From positions 1,612,001-1,676,000 of the forward strand of contig NW_024465434.1 of NCBI RefSeq assembly GCF_017591425.1: a DNA stretch of 64,000 nucleotides, written 5' to 3'. This document shows, piece after piece, positions 21,750 to 34,816 of the stretch. Every line of letters begins with the position of its first letter. Position 1 is the first letter of the stretch. The notes under the pieces are model-generated. The model worked only from the letters and a program-made list of their open reading frames with translations, had not been told where the DNA came from and did no database searches. The position numbers and the translations under genes were made by a program. The stretch comes from Ochotona curzoniae (Eukaryota; Chordata; Mammalia; Lagomorpha; Ochotonidae).

Positions 21750-23945
21750 AACTCTTCCCTTCTTGCAAAAGTGGAACTTTGTGCCCATCACACCCCTGGT
21801 CCCTGTGCCCTGCTGTGTCTTAAGTGCCTCTGAGAAGTGGAGTCCTGACAGAACTGTTCCTTTCTATGACTGGCTTGTTTCATTTATCCTGAAGTCCTTA
21901 GGGTCAAGCACATATCTGGATCTCTTTCTGAGGCTGTCTGTAGCACACCTTGAATCTTTGTTCTTCTGAGTGTGGCTCTTAGGAATACTGCTTCCGTGAA
22001 CATGGATGTGTACATACCAATTTACATGTTTCTGTTATTTCATGTATACACACCCAGGTAGAGTTCCTAGACTATATTGTAAATATATTTTCAATGTTAT
22101 CAGACACCACCGTTTTTGACAAAAATGCCTCCACTAACTTATATTCCCAACAGTTTTGCATAAGGGTTCCAGTTTCCCTACAGCTGTGCCAGTACTGGGG
22201 TATTTCACTGTGACTGATGTTTAATATTGAGTGTATCTCTGTGGTGATTTGCCATCTGAATATTTTCAAGGAAATAGCTAATAAACCTTTTGCCAATTGT
22301 CATTGCAATCATTTTATTATTTAATTATGGTAATTATTCAACTGTGCATTAATATATCTAATATCTCTGTGGATTGCCGTTTCAATGTTGGAAGTCCTTT
22401 GATGTGCAGGTCACTCTGTTTTGCTTAAGTTCATTTTTACTGTTGGCTTTCATACAAGAGATTATTGCCAAATTCAATGTCAGGAAGTCTAAGTTGCCTT
22501 TTAGATAGCTAATAATCCTCACTTGACTTTTATAGTTTTGTTCATCTCAAGTTATTTTTATGCATGACAATAAGGCAAGGTTCCCATTTAACCTTTTGAA
22601 TGTTTCCCCAACACTGTTCAACAGACTATTCTGTCCCTTGCTGACCACCTGTGGTATCTTTGTCTAAGACCATTTGCTTATTTGTGCAGCTGGGTGGGTG
22701 GCTCAGCCCTTGGAAAGGGAGAGCCTGACAGGGACTGGATCCAGTGGCCATGGCCCTAATATTACCAGACCAAGTCCTCAGGTTGCCTGGCAGCTTTTTC
22801 TGGAGGCTTAAGTATGGTGCGTGCAGGCATTTGAGGGTTCACACCCAGGTGAGGAAGGATTAATAAGGGAATATCATCCACAAGGCCACTGCACGTGCAG
22901 GTAACTATGGGGCTGAGACCAAGTTTGAAGGGAGGAACATGAGGACCTTTAGGCGTCAAACCAAAGTACCAGCGCACGTGGGAAACCTGAGCTAGCGTAG
23001 TTAACATCTACCACCATGGAACACAACTTGCTGGTGCACACCAAGCTAACACTGGGGCCCCATCTGGCAGAGCCAAATCACAGTACGCACCAGTGAGTCT
23101 TGTCCCTGAAGAACTGCAATATGCTCTGCCATGTGCAAGATCTATGGCTGGGAAGAGATCTGGTTGGAGAGCTAAGGGGACACACCCCAACTAGCTTGGG
23201 GTTCCCACTGGTGAGCACGAGAGCTGAAATTGAGGCAGTGGCCACCCAGGTTCACAACTGTGGGGATTTGGTTTGTGGGCTTGCGTGGGTCTGGAGATGA
23301 CGCAGGCTTGCGCCTGTGGTGGGCTGGGGTCTCCCATCCTGGCTTGGTGGACTGACCATGGGATTTCATGTGTCAGAGATGTTCCTCCTCAGTGGAAAAG
23401 ACAGAGCAGTAGATGGGGGCACTATCCTATGGCAGCTTACTGGGGCCTGCAGAGGACATCTAGTACAATAGCAGAGGAAGGAGGGTGGAACAAATTGGAC
23501 AACTACCCCAGACAAACAATGACAGCAAATATCTGGGCAAATGGAGACTCAAAGGTCGGCTGTGTGACCAACCTACATTGGAAAGGGTTTCTTGGATAGG
23601 CGAGATTGACAGCATTTTAAAACTAGCAAAACCACTTGGGCGGAACCCTGGCAGTATGTGTGGCATTGGAGACACTGAATTGATATCGGGTGGGAACTGG
23701 ATAACTGGGAGGCTGGGTAGGGCTGCTTATCTTATCATGTCCCTTCCCACAGATAAAGGGAGAAGAAAGAAAATTTGGAAACAATGATCACACCCACTTT
23801 TCCTAACCCTGGGACCTTCCTACCTTGACCAACTATGTAAACATTGTCAAAAAAAGAATAGCTCATTTAATTTTTCTTGTGAAGGTTTTCTTCTGGCCTC
23901 TACATGTCTTTATGCTAACACTAGTTTTAATACAATACGTTTATG
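21750..23945 (-). mobile_element. Old antisense L1 fragment, interrupted, block 2
   Basis: Orthologous to 1830-4040, with the same nested insertion. Confidence 0.55.
22684..23857 (+). mobile_element. Unclassified nested insertion, block 2
   Basis: Orthologous to 2766-3941, with the same A-run end. Confidence 0.4.
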
Positions 23946-23959
23946 TTGTATTTAAGATT

Positions 23960-25250
23960 CTGAAAAAAAATTGTTTTACTTGAAAGTTAGACGTACAAAA
24001 AGAGAGAAGGAGGAGGAGAGAGAAAGAGACCTTCAATCTGCTGATTTATTCCCCAAAATGTCTCCAGTGGCAGGAGTTGGGCCAGTCCAAAGCTGGGAGC
24101 CAGGAGCTTGTTCTAGGTCTCCCATGTGGAATCAGGGACCCAAGCACTGGTGCCATCCTCCACTGCCTACCCAGGCCATTAGCTTGGAGCAGGATTAGAA
24201 GTGCAGGCACTAAGACTGGAAGTAGCAACTGCATCGTATGCTGGCATTGTAGGAAGAAGATAAGTGTACTGTGCCACCATGCCAGAAAGGTTTGTTTTTT
24301 ATTTTGTTCAAAGGCAGAGTTACATAAAAAGCATGGATGCAATGGCAGGTGCTGGACAAGGCTGAATCCAGAAGCCTAGAATTCCATCTGGTTCTCCCGC
24401 AGGGGTGACAGGAGTGCAGATCCTTGGGGCGTTTGTGCTGCTTTCCCAGGTACGTTAGCAGGGAACTGCAGGTGAAGTGAAAGGGGCATTCATCTGGGAT
24501 GCTGGTCTAGTAGGTGGCAGCTCAACCAAATGCAGCACAAATCTGGACAGTGCTTTACAGTTTTCATTCAAGAAAAGTCAAGTTAATGACTTACTTATTT
24601 AGGGCCTGGTGTGATGGGACACTGGCTGAATCCTCATCTTGCAAGTGCAGGGATTCCATATTGTCCCCAGGTCTATGTTTTGGCTACTCCTCTTCCCACG
24701 CAACATTCTGCATAAGGCCTGGGAACGCAGTAGAGGGTAGTTCAAGTGCTTGGCCTTTGAACCTGCATGGAAGACCACAAAGAGCCTCCTGGCTCCTGGC
24801 TTTTGATTGGGTTAGCTCTGACAGTTGTAGCCATTTGGGGGAGTGAACAAGTGGATTGAGTATTTTCTGTCTCTCCTTCTCTCCATTAATCTGAATTTCA
24901 TTTTTAAGTACACAAATATGTAAATAAATAGATGGATATATAGTGAAAAACAAATAAACCAAGCAATAATTGCTTATTTAAAAAGCAGACTCATCATTCC
25001 TATTCTCATTTATTCCTCTAATGTTCACAGCAACTGGGGCTAGAGCAGGCAGATGCAGGAGCCAGGGACATGGGTCTCCTACGAGGGTAGCAGGACTCAA
25101 AAGCTTGAGCTGACCTCTGCAGCTTCCCTGGCACATCAGCCAGAAGCTCAGTAGAAGCCTGGATTTGAACCAGGCACTCTCACATGGGATGCAGGTCGTG
25201 TCCCACACGGCACCTAACCCTGGTACATCACAACGCCTGCCCCTCATTCT
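23960..25250. mobile_element. Cluster of four CSINEs, block 2
   Basis: Orthologous to 4045-5335: about 23960-24284 (-), 24290-24540 (-), 24602-24928 (+), 24989-25250 (-). Confidence 0.7.
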
Positions 25251-25298
25251 TTTTCAAGACTGTGTTGGCTGTTTAGAGTCCTGTACTCTTCCCTACAT

Positions 25299-25975
25299 AT
25301 TTAAACATGGAGTTTTCTATTTCTTCAAAAGGTCATTACGATTTTGATAGGAATAAAATATATGATTCACTTTAGGTAACATTGATTTGATTGGTAACTG
25401 CTTGATCTTGTATGAATATCGGATGTCTAACCAGTGACTGGTGTTAATGCCTGTTAGCAATGTTTTATGCCTGTCTGTGTAAATCACTTGCTTCCTTGTT
25501 TTTTCTTATGTATCTGTAGTATTTTAATGCTGTTGTAAATGAAATTAGGCCCTTTTCTAGATTGTACACTGTCGGTATGTCAGTATGCAAAAATGCAGTT
25601 GACTTTTGGTGATCTGAGTCTGCATCCTTGTTGAATTCACTCAGCCTAATTTTGTGAAATCTGTTGGGATTTCTGCCCTTGTTGTCTGGAAACAGAGATA
25701 TTTTTACTTGCCTTTTCAACTTGAATATATTCTTTTTTTTTCTAGTTGCCCTGGCATGTACTTCCAGTGGTGCGTCAGATAGAAACAGCAGAAGTGGAGC
25801 TTCTTTGTACCTCAGTTAATTAGCTATGAGCCTTTCACACATTGCCTTACTATGTTTAGAGTGCAACCTATTACCTATTCTTGGAAGCTAGATAATCCTA
25901 AATCTGATAGTTTCTTGATCTATTCAAGTGGTTTTATGTAGCCATACATTGACTTGATCGCCTTTTCTCCTGCCT
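25299..25975 (-). mobile_element. Antisense L1 ORF2 fragment, block 2
   Basis: Orthologous to 5385-6060. Confidence 0.65.
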
Positions 25976-25977
25976 AA

Positions 25978-26289
25978 TTTTTTTAAAAATTATTAATTTG
26001 AAAGGTAGAGACAGCTCAATTGTTCTATCATTCATCAACTGATTCATTCTCTAAATGTCCCACCCAGATGGGTGGGCCAGTCTGAAGACAGGAACCAAGA
26101 ACTCCATATGAATCTTCCATGTCATAGTCAGGGATGTAAGTCCTTGAGCTATCACCATTGACTCCCAAGGTGCAATAGTAAGAAATTAATTTAGAAGGAC
26201 AATAGCTAGAAATCAGATCAGCACTTCAGTGCTGGATAAATGTACCCCACCAAATAGCAGTGTGACCCATGCCAGCCCAATGCCTGCCC
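25978..26289 (-). mobile_element. CSINE, block 2
   Basis: Orthologous to 6065-6375. From 26290 to 27019 intron-like sequence without a recognised feature. Confidence 0.6.
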
Positions 26290-27019
26290 AAGGTTCTTCA
26301 TTTTGTTATCATTCATATTTTCAATTTAGAGTAGCACATTCATAACCTTTGGCTAGTTCTTGGTGTTCATTATATGATAATCAGCAACTATGAGTCTTTA
26401 GTGTGTGCTGGACTCAATTCCCAGCACCACACAGCCACCCCATGAGACAGACATCAAGGCCTCCTTCCAGGCCCAGTGGAGTGAACTAGTTGAGTGTCAC
26501 ATGGTTAGAAATGATGGCTTTGGGCTCACATGCGGGCAGCTTGGCTCTGCCTGTTTTCTTACTCTATTCTACTTTTTCACCTCCTGCCAGAAGCGCATGT
26601 AGATAAAGGGTGCCCATTTCCTGAATTTGTCTCAGAGGTGATGCTGATAATTCCTAAGAGTCTCTAAAGCTGTGAGCAATATTCTTTGTTCTGTTAGGAA
26701 AACCAGATTCTTGGCATTCGAGAAAGAAATGTAGTTCCTGTATCAGCTGCGTTGTCAAGGTATCTCTGGCTCCTGGCCCTTCCCCAGGCCTGTTGGCCTG
26801 AATCTCTGGTGATACACTCGGGAAACTACATTTAAACTAACTTCCCTGGGGACTCACACACTACTATAGGAACCACTGTTCTGAATATTTGGCTGGCCTC
26901 CTAACATGCACGGTTACCATGGGACCAAGCACAGCTGCAGAAGAGAATGTGAACTGTCCATGGGGTTTCATCCAGAGCTGAGTGGGGGATGTGCATAGCT
27001 TGCTTATGCTGCCTTGCAG

Positions 27020-27182
27020 GTGCTGCCAGATTCCTCATCAAGCTGTCCTACCACAACCTAGAACTGGAGAGGAACCGCCTGGAGGAGCTGGGAGTCAAGC
27101 GCCAGTGTGTCTGGCTTTACATCATCGTGATAGACGACTCATGTGTCCTGTGGAACATCCACAGTGTTCAGGAGCAGACCAG
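27020..27182 (+). pseudogene. GREB1/GREB1L-family pseudogene, exon C, block 2
   Basis: 163 bases between TTGCAG and CAG/GTAATG. A 3-base deletion removes the Glu of IKELSYH; otherwise it matches exon C of block 1. Confidence 0.7.
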
Positions 27183-27463
27183 GTAATGACACTTGCTAGC
27201 AGTTCCAGCAAATGTGACATGCACTAGAGTATATACTTTTTGGGGACTTAGATGCCCTTGGAAACACGAGACAGCTTCTCAGAGCAAAATTATTGGGTGT
27301 GACACCTTCTGTACTAGCAGATTTTGTGGTGATTTAGTGTTTTATTTATTTTTTTTAATTTAGATAGTCAATGTGCCATTACATACCTAGCTTGTATCTG
27401 CATTTTAGCTTTGGTTAGGCAGAATTGTGTTGTGCCACTATGATTTCTCTAAATCCCACATTC

Positions 27464-27612
27464 TCTGCTTTCCATCCAGCTTCACACTAATGAGCCCAGA
27501 CAGGCAGCAGGTGATGGCCTGAGCATCCGGGTTCCTGCCATCCACCTGGGAGAGTTCCTGGCTCTTGGCTGTGCTGGAACAGGCCCAGCTATTGAGTGCA
27601 TTGAATGAGTGA
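27464..27612 (+). mobile_element. CSINE fragment on the A' side, unit 2
   Basis: Same as 7555-7700. One of the two probable partners of the recombination that removed a pseudogene block. Confidence 0.7.
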
Positions 27613-27955
27613 ATCAGCAAATCTTATATTCCATTCCCTTTGTTTCATGTTACCTTTCAAGTTTATCAAGATAAGGATAACGTCAACAATATATTCCCTG
27701 TTTTCCCTGATGGTGAAATAGAAATTACAAAACAAGCAACCTAGTTTCCAACCTTGAGAAGTGTGGATGGACATCAGCAGAGTATTCCTGCTTTCTTTGT
27801 GGCCATAGTCCTTCCTTGCAGTGAAGGGTGGCTGGGAGGGCCAGGTTTACTAAAGGAGACCAATGGACTTCTGCAAGGCCCCAGAGCCTGGGAGGGGCAC
27901 AGCTCAGCATCCATACCTGGCAGTTACACTGCGAGTTCTACCCTTCCTCTTTCAG

Positions 27956-28089
27956 GTTCCATCATGGAGGATGCCCTGAGCTCTTCCAGCGTAGCCCACC
28001 AGGCTACAATGGACTCCTTGACTTGTGGCTTCCAGAGCCCAGGCAAGAGTGTGACCCCCGAGGTCTCTATTAAGAAAATTGGTTGTTGA
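27956..28089 (+). pseudogene. Older duplicate (A') of GREB1-like exon A start, unit 2
   Basis: Same element as at 8046-8179. It reads IMEDALSSSSVAHQ, then CGFQSPGKSVTPEVS and a stop. Confidence 0.5.
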
Positions 28090-28279
28090 TGAAGATTGGG
28101 AGAGAAGAGTGGTGGGAGAATGCAAAAAAGGGGTTTCTTTTAGGGGTGATGAATATTTTCAAATTTAGTTTGTAGTGATAATTGCATAACTCCATGAATA
28201 AAGTTGAATTGCATACTTTTATAAATGACTCCTACGGTACATACACACGTGATTGATGGATTTTTAACTTACTTTTGTT

Positions 28280-28915
28280 TTCACTTAACTTAAAGACAGA
28301 GACATACAGGTAGAAATAGCTCATTTGCTGTCTCACATCTCACCTCCCTGCAGCACCCAGGGCTGAGTCAGGCCGACCCAGTTCTCAGATGGGCAGCAGA
28401 GTCCTAGCCCAGCCAAAGCCTACTGCTTCTCACATCAGCAGGAAAGTGGATCAGAAGATGGAAGATCCAGCAAATCAAACCAGCCCCTCTGATTTGGAGG
28501 CAGGAGGCCCAAATTTTGTCTTAACCACTGTTACTGCCCATGAGTAGTGTTAATACCCATCACAGCTGTCATTTGAAAAAGCCCCTATCCTGGAACTGGC
28601 ACTGTGGCATAGTGCGTTAAGCCACCTCCTGCAATGCTGGCATTACTTATGAATGTAAGCTCATTTCCTAACTGTTCCACTCTCAAACCAGCTTTCTTAT
28701 AATTTCCCGAAAGAAAGCAACAGAAGATGGCCCAAATATCTGGGTTCCTGCTCTTCATGTGAGATCCAGATGAAGCTGCTGGCTTTGGCCTGGCCCAGCT
28801 TATTGTGGCCATTTTAGGAGTAAACCAGCACAGGGAAGATACTTTGTTGTATCGCTCACTATGCCCCTCTCTCTCCAACATTCATGCCTATAACACTGCT
28901 TTTCAAAAGATTATT
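28280..28915. mobile_element. Two CSINEs, unit 2
   Basis: Antisense CSINE about 28280-28585, sense full-length CSINE about 28590-28915 (head TGGCACTGTGGCATAGTGCG, tail CCCCTCTCTCTCCAACATTC). Confidence 0.7.
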
Positions 28916-29013
28916 CTTTTAAAAGAAAAACCCTAACATTGAGGATTTCCTGCTCTAACTGCTGAGTAGATACTTTCTCTCTTTATACATTTGTATGTGA
29001 ATGTCACAATATC

Positions 29014-29790
29014 AAGTTTTTTATTGTTTTATGACACAATTCCACAGGCTCTGGGATTTCCTATCTCCCTCCCCAAGTTCCCTCCCCCTAACTGGTTTCC
29101 CCTCTGGTATTACAATGGGTGGTCCTTCATGAGCAGTCTTAAGTGCATCATTCCGCTATGGAAGTGTTTCCCGATATTGCAGGCCTGGACAATGTCAGAG
29201 AGTCCAGCATCCTACCGTCAGGATATTTTCAACTGTCTCACTGGGAGTTCATCCTTGATCTGGATGCATTGCTGTACTGTGTCTCCTCATCTGGACATGT
29301 CAGTCTCCACTGCACTTCCTTTATGCATCCCCTTAAGTACAGAGCCAGAAAACACAGCCCACAACAGGGAGAAAAACAGAAAATTTTCATCAACATGAAA
29401 TTAAACAACATGCTGCAGAATTAGCCAGAGGATTCACAACCCCAGACCTTCGAACATATTATAGGTGGTTGTAATCAAAACAGCCTGGTGCTGGTACTGG
29501 TACAGAGACAGAGAGGAAGAACAGTAGAGCAGAATAGAGATATCCGAAGAGACACCACTCATGTACATCCATCGAATCTTCAACAAGAGAACAGAAAACA
29601 ATCCAGGGAAGAAAGTAGGTCTCTTCTCACTTGAACAAACACTCTTGGGACAATTGTATAGCAACCTACAGAAGTAAGAAACAAGACCCCATCTTTCATC
29701 GTGCACAAAGATCAAATTTAAGTGGATAAAGGATCTAAACCTACACCAAGAAACCATCAAAATTTTAGAAAAAACATTTAAAACTATTTT
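29014..29790. mobile_element. L1-derived segment, unit 2 (antisense 3' UTR-like part, then sense ORF2 part)
   Basis: About 29014-29350 resembles a lagomorph L1 3' UTR in antisense, starting TTTTTTATTGTTTTATGACA. About 29380-29790 resembles L1 ORF2 in sense: ACATGAAATTAAACAACATG, GTAATCAAAACAGCCTGGTG, GAGCAGAATAGAGATAT, AAAGGATCTAAACC. Opposite orientations fit an inverted (twin-primed) insertion. Overlapping open frames are not genes. About 29800-30640 holds no recognised feature. Confidence 0.6.
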
Positions 29791-30639
29791 ATTTTTATTT
29801 TTAGAGTGTGTACGCAATATGATGGTGAAACAATACATAAATCCCCCTTGGAGCAAGATGAGGACAGATCACACATAATGCTTTGACATACACGTGCGTT
29901 CATTCTCATATGATAGGCTTTCTAAATTCAATGCCCATGAGGCACCTGTTGGCTTACTGCTGACCTGTGTCAGGCAGGTGCACCTGACGTGGAGGGTGTA
30001 TCCCATAAGTAGAATGCAAGTAATGTGTTACCCCTTAGTGATAGGGAAAGCTAGAAATCTTTGTTTTTGCTGAATTTCACAGACAGAGTAAGTTTCAGTC
30101 TAAGAAAATATGAAAATATAGAGACAGTATGTGGTTAAATTGCATTAAATCATCAAAAATGACAGATGTCCACAATGGCATCTTAACTCATTTTCCCAAC
30201 TTCTCTTCTAAGGCTTTTTTTTTTTTTCAGTTTCTGTGTATTGTAAAAACTGCACATGGAAATTTCCTTCTCTCTAGATATTACTTCTATTTGCTGAACT
30301 CAGCTCATTGCTTTCAGGCACATTGAAACTGCATGTGTCCATCACATCAACAAACTGATCCAGTTGTGTTTGTTAATATCTACTATTTGTCCCTACTCAT
30401 TCTGTGGGGGTATGAGACAAACTCTCTTGGGTGGCAATGATAGTTTGAAAATCCTTTTGATGGTTCTCTCATTCACCTTCTATTTTAGAATCAGGCATTT
30501 GAGCTTTGTGAATACACTTAACTACGTTTTTCTCCTCATTTTGTCCTTATGACAGGTCACCTTTGTCAGATGTGATGCTGTCATCAAGATAAGCAATCCG
30601 GGGCATCTTCTTTTCTAGTTCTTAATAAAGCTTTATTTA

Positions 30640-32335
30640 AAATAAAAAAAAAAAGGGATGGAGGACCAGGCATGATGGTCCAAATGTTTTGAATTCTGTG
30701 TCCCTCATTTGCTCGCTGTGTTTCTCAGTGAAGTCTGAGGTTGACAAAAGCATTTGCCCCTTTACTGGAGAGTCTTCAGTAATATTCATTGTGCCTTTGT
30801 CTCTTCTTTTAATCTTGGTCATTGTACTCTGGTTAGCAGATTCTTCTCCTTGGGGCGGGTTTCTAAGCTGTGTCACTCATAGCTCTACAGTTTAATTTTA
30901 CTTCTTGCAGTTGGTACATGGCTCTTTGCTTGCAGTCAGTTGTGCCACTCCCTCCACTGAGTTCCAGGTCTGGGTTCTTTTTTGTTTTTTTTAAAGATTT
31001 ATTTTTATTATTTTTTTTATTGGAAAGCAGGATATACAGAGAGGAGAGACAGAGAGGAAGATCCTCCGTCCAATGATTCACTCCCCAAGTGAGCCCAAGG
31101 TCGATGCTATGCCAATCCAAAGCCAGGAGACTCTTCTGGGTCTCACACGCGGGTGCAGGTTCCCAAAGCCTTGGGCCTTCCTCAACTGCTTTCCTGAGCC
31201 ACAGGGAGGGAGCTGGAAGGGAAGCAGGGCTGCCGGGATAGAACCGGCGCCCATATGGGATCCAAGGTGTGCAAGGCAAAGACCTTAACCACTGTGCCAC
31301 CAAGCCAGGCCCCAGGTCTGGGTTCTTAACTCGGATCACCCCAATGGTCTCCATAGCCCCAGCTCCTGGCTCGCCACACTCCACCTCCTGAGATGCTGTG
31401 CTGAGGTTGTACCTTTGTCTGTACAACTTTTCTCCCACTACCACTTCCGTTTGGAGCAGATCCCAGGATTAGGGAGACATCAGGTGTCCTATATACAAAA
31501 GTTGTTGTTGCTGCTCCTCTTGTCAGAATCTGTTGGACATTAGGTCTGGGTGCCACACGAACCTATTTTGAGCCGTATGATGCCAAAGTCAGTATTATGT
31601 TCCCCGTAAGGTAAGTGCAAAGCACTGAGCTCAGTGAGTTCACCCCCAGCTCAGTGCATGCCAGCTCACTGTTATCCTGCAGTCTTAAAGCCTTTGCCAC
31701 ACCATACATATTGTGCTGAATGTGCCACTACTAGAGTGCTTAATATGCTGGCCATCAGGTCTGAGGGTTACCCAGACCGATCTTTGGTGGAATCTGTAGG
31801 TTGCCATATTGTTGCAGTCCACTGAGCCAGAAATGAGTTAGTTCAATCCCAGCTCAGTGCATTGCACTCTTGTCCCATAGCCTTTGCCTCCTTATATAAA
31901 ATGGTGCCCAATTTGGCTCTACAATGCAGACTGGGCTATGAAATACACCCTGTTTTTGCACCGCCCATCTGGGACATGCTGCTCTGTCTCTGCTCCTGGT
32001 CAAATCCAACAGACCAGCAGGACAAGCAATTCTTTAGGTTCACCTCCTGAGATCGAACCCAGGGAATGTTCCTTCCCACCTTGTTACTGGAGGAGTTCCA
32101 GCTGCCACTCCAATTCAGATCGCCATTTGCTGAATACCAATGGGGTATTAGTCACGGCAACACCACAGCATTGAGTCCACTGCTTTCCTATGTCTGTCAG
32201 TCTCCAGGTGCCCCTCTGCTGCTCATTCTGTCCTCTCCTATTTCCTGTAATGTGCCCTGTCTGCTTCACACTGGCTCATTTTACTCCATCTGTTTAAACA
32301 TGTCCTTACCCTATCCTGCCATGTTGATTCCCTCA
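30640..32335 (-). mobile_element. Antisense 5' part of an L1-like element with monomer-like 5' UTR, unit 2
   Basis: Read on the minus strand, an ORF1-like start (MTKIKRRDKGT, ATG at 30820-30822) is preceded by about 1.2 kb of 5' UTR-like sequence. Two partial monomers begin near 31626 and 31819 with CACTGAGC and share CCCAGCTCAGTGCAT and AGCCTTTGCC. It is split by a CSINE (30979-31313). The 193-codon minus frame here is a SINE/L1 composite. Confidence 0.45.
30979..31313 (-). mobile_element. Well-preserved CSINE with target-site duplication, unit 2
   Basis: Flanked by the 14-base duplication AGGTCTGGGTTCTT (30965-30978 and 31314-31327). The body is close to the pika-type consensus as I remember it (ACCGGCGCCCATATGGGATC). 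Confidence 0.85.
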
Positions 32336-32340
32336 AGAGT

Positions 32341-33140
32341 TCTTTATATTTATTGTAAAGTCTGATTTACAGAGAGCAGGAGAGACAGAGAGAAAGATCT
32401 TCCACCTGCTGACTCACTCCCCAAGTGAGCGCAATGGCCAGAGCTGAGCAGATCCAAAGCCAGGAGCCAAGAGATTCTTCTGGGTCTCCAAGTTGATTAA
32501 GGTCCTAAGACTGTTGGCTCTCCTTGACTGATTTCCCAGGCTTCCAAAACAATGAGCTGGATGGAGAGTGGAGCAGCTGGGACATGAACTGGTGCCCATC
32601 TGGGATTCTTTCATATGCAAGGAAGGTCTTCACCTGCTTGGCTACTGAGCTGGCCACTGAACTGGCATTTTAAAAGGATTTTTACAAGCATAAAGAAAAT
32701 AGAGCTCACGTATTTCAGATGTACCATTCTATAAGATAAATCATAGTTCCTTTCTTTCCTCTACTTCTTCCTTTATTTAGCTTTTGCAAAAGTATAATTT
32801 CTTTATTTAAAAAAATGCTTGTTTTTAAGATTTATTTACAAGACGGAAAGCGGAGAAAGAGAGAGAGAGAAATGCTTTGTCTACCTCCTGATCTTCCAAA
32901 TGGTTGCAATGACAGAACTCAGTCAAGTGAAGCTAAAAAGCAGGTCTTCCTGTTCTCCCAAGTGGGTACATGGGCACAGGCACTAGGGCCATCCTCTGCA
33001 GCTTTCCTAGGCATATCAGCAGAGTATTCAAACAGAGGAGGAATATCCAGGACTCATGGATTCAGAGGGGTGTCCATATGGGATGTAGGCAACATAGGCA
33101 GCAGGTTTACCCTGAGTGCCACAGTGCTGGCCCCAAAACA
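32341..33140 (-). mobile_element. Two antisense CSINEs, unit 2
   Basis: About 32341-32660 and 32820-33136, both with TTCTTC/CCCAAGTG CSINE landmarks. Missing from unit 1 because of the deletion. Confidence 0.7.
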
Positions 33141-33519
33141 TAGTTTCTCATGGTATCATTCAGATTGAATGATAGAGACCGGAGCAACAACAGATTCATA
33201 AGCCCAAATGCCAGTAGCAGTGTCAAGAGGCAGACCACCATGATGAGTCAAAGGAAATGTTTACATGCTTTGACCATTCTTGTCATCCCATCCAAGGAGT
33301 GCTGGTCACCCATAGGCTCTTATAAGCCTCTTTGAGGCTTGTTTGGCTTAAGTGTACTATATCATCACTTCTGTAATCATATCAAAGTAAAAGGGAAACT
33401 TAAACGCAACAATAATAAGTCCAGAGGGTACCCTCACATTCTCAGTGCATCACAGGTGTCCAGGATGGAATCCTCAATTCTTTGCCACCTTGTACTTCCT
33501 CCTATCCTCTCTCTATATA

Positions 33520-34262
33520 TTTTTTCTCTGCTGCTTTTTTAAAGTTTTATTTATTTAGAAGTGAGAGACAGAGAGATCTGCCTTATGCTGGTTCATGGCC
33601 AAAGCAGCTGCAATGGCCAGGGCTAGGCTAGTCCAGGAGCTAGAGCTGCGAAAAATACAAAAGTTGGAAAATCTATGGAGAAATTTAAACCTTCTTATAG
33701 AAGCCATCCAGGAGGCACACCAAGCCAACCTTCCACCTGTGGTTTATGCAACCTATATGTGTCCTAGTTAGAATCCTGGCTGTGATCTAGCACCCTGCTA
33801 ATAGCCTGGCAAAACAGCAGAGCAAGGCACAAAACCTTGGGCCTTTGCATGAATGTGGAAGACCAGAAAGCAGTTCCCAACTTTGCACTTTGGACCAACC
33901 AACCTCTAGGTATTGCAACCTTTTCTTGAGTGAACATATGGAAGATCCCTCTCTGTTTCTCTCTCTGACAATACAATAAAACAATCACTACTCAAAACAA
34001 ACAAACAGACAAAAGCATAAACTAACAAAGAAAACCAGCCTGGCACCATGGCTTGACTCAGACTAATTCTCCACCTTGCAGTGCCAGCATCCCATGTGGG
34101 TTCCTTTCATCCTGGCTGCTCCACTTCCCACCCGGCTCCCTGCCTTTGGCTTGGGAAAGCAGCAGAAGATGGCTTCAGTCTTTGGGTCCCTGCAAACCAG
34201 TGAGGGACCTAGAAGAAACTCTAGGTTCCTGACTCTGGGTTGGCTCAGGTCTTATGATGCAT
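33520..34262. mobile_element. CSINE cluster, unit 2
   Basis: Orthologous to 9045-9795. About 34265-34815 shows no recognised feature. Confidence 0.6.
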
Positions 34263-34816
34263 AAATGTCTAGATCTGAACCAGTCGGGATCATGACTCCT
34301 GAATGAAGGAATATACCAGACTGGCAATGAGTCCTAAGATTCTTGGCACCTTTGGAGCTCACTTAAATCATGAATGAATTATTTGGAAACTCTACCAACA
34401 GATCAAGACTCTGGCAATAAACAAAGACAGAAGGACCTAAAAACTTTTCTGAATGATAAGTTTTAACCTCATTAAATGTGTATCATTGTGCATTGTAATA
34501 CAAACATTAAAACCCACAATTTGCCCAAATCATCCCTTTATGCATTTAATAAACAATGCATTGCTTCAATAGGAATAATTCCATTTAGCAATGACTCTAA
34601 CAGGGAGGGCAGTTTAATGCTAACTTCCTAGGAATTGTTTCCCATTTCTTTGGTTATGATTCAGATTTTTCCAATATCACACACAGCCTGAAATGGAGTT
34701 TATTCAGGCCTAATATCATAGTAAAAAAAAATCAGCTTTAACAGTTTCATTCTTGAAATATTGACCTTTAAACTCCTTCGATCCTCATCGAGGGCAAATG
34801 TTTACAAAAACACATT

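Larger units (their letters stand above)
19321..27463. repeat. Amplicon block: full GREB1-like pseudogene block 2 (~8.1 kb)
   Basis: Matches 1-7554 and 60091-64000 nearly base for base. It is bounded by the A-side and A'-side SINE cores, which share about 95 identical bases (from 19318 and 27464). Confidence 0.8.

Noticed and set aside
28991..29398. 135-codon plus frame (also 45337-45744) and overlapping 140/142-codon minus frames
   Set aside because: They lie in antisense L1 3' UTR-like and ORF2-like sequence.
30863..31444. 193-codon minus-strand frame
   Set aside because: It spans an L1-like fragment and a CSINE insertion; composite repeat, not a gene.
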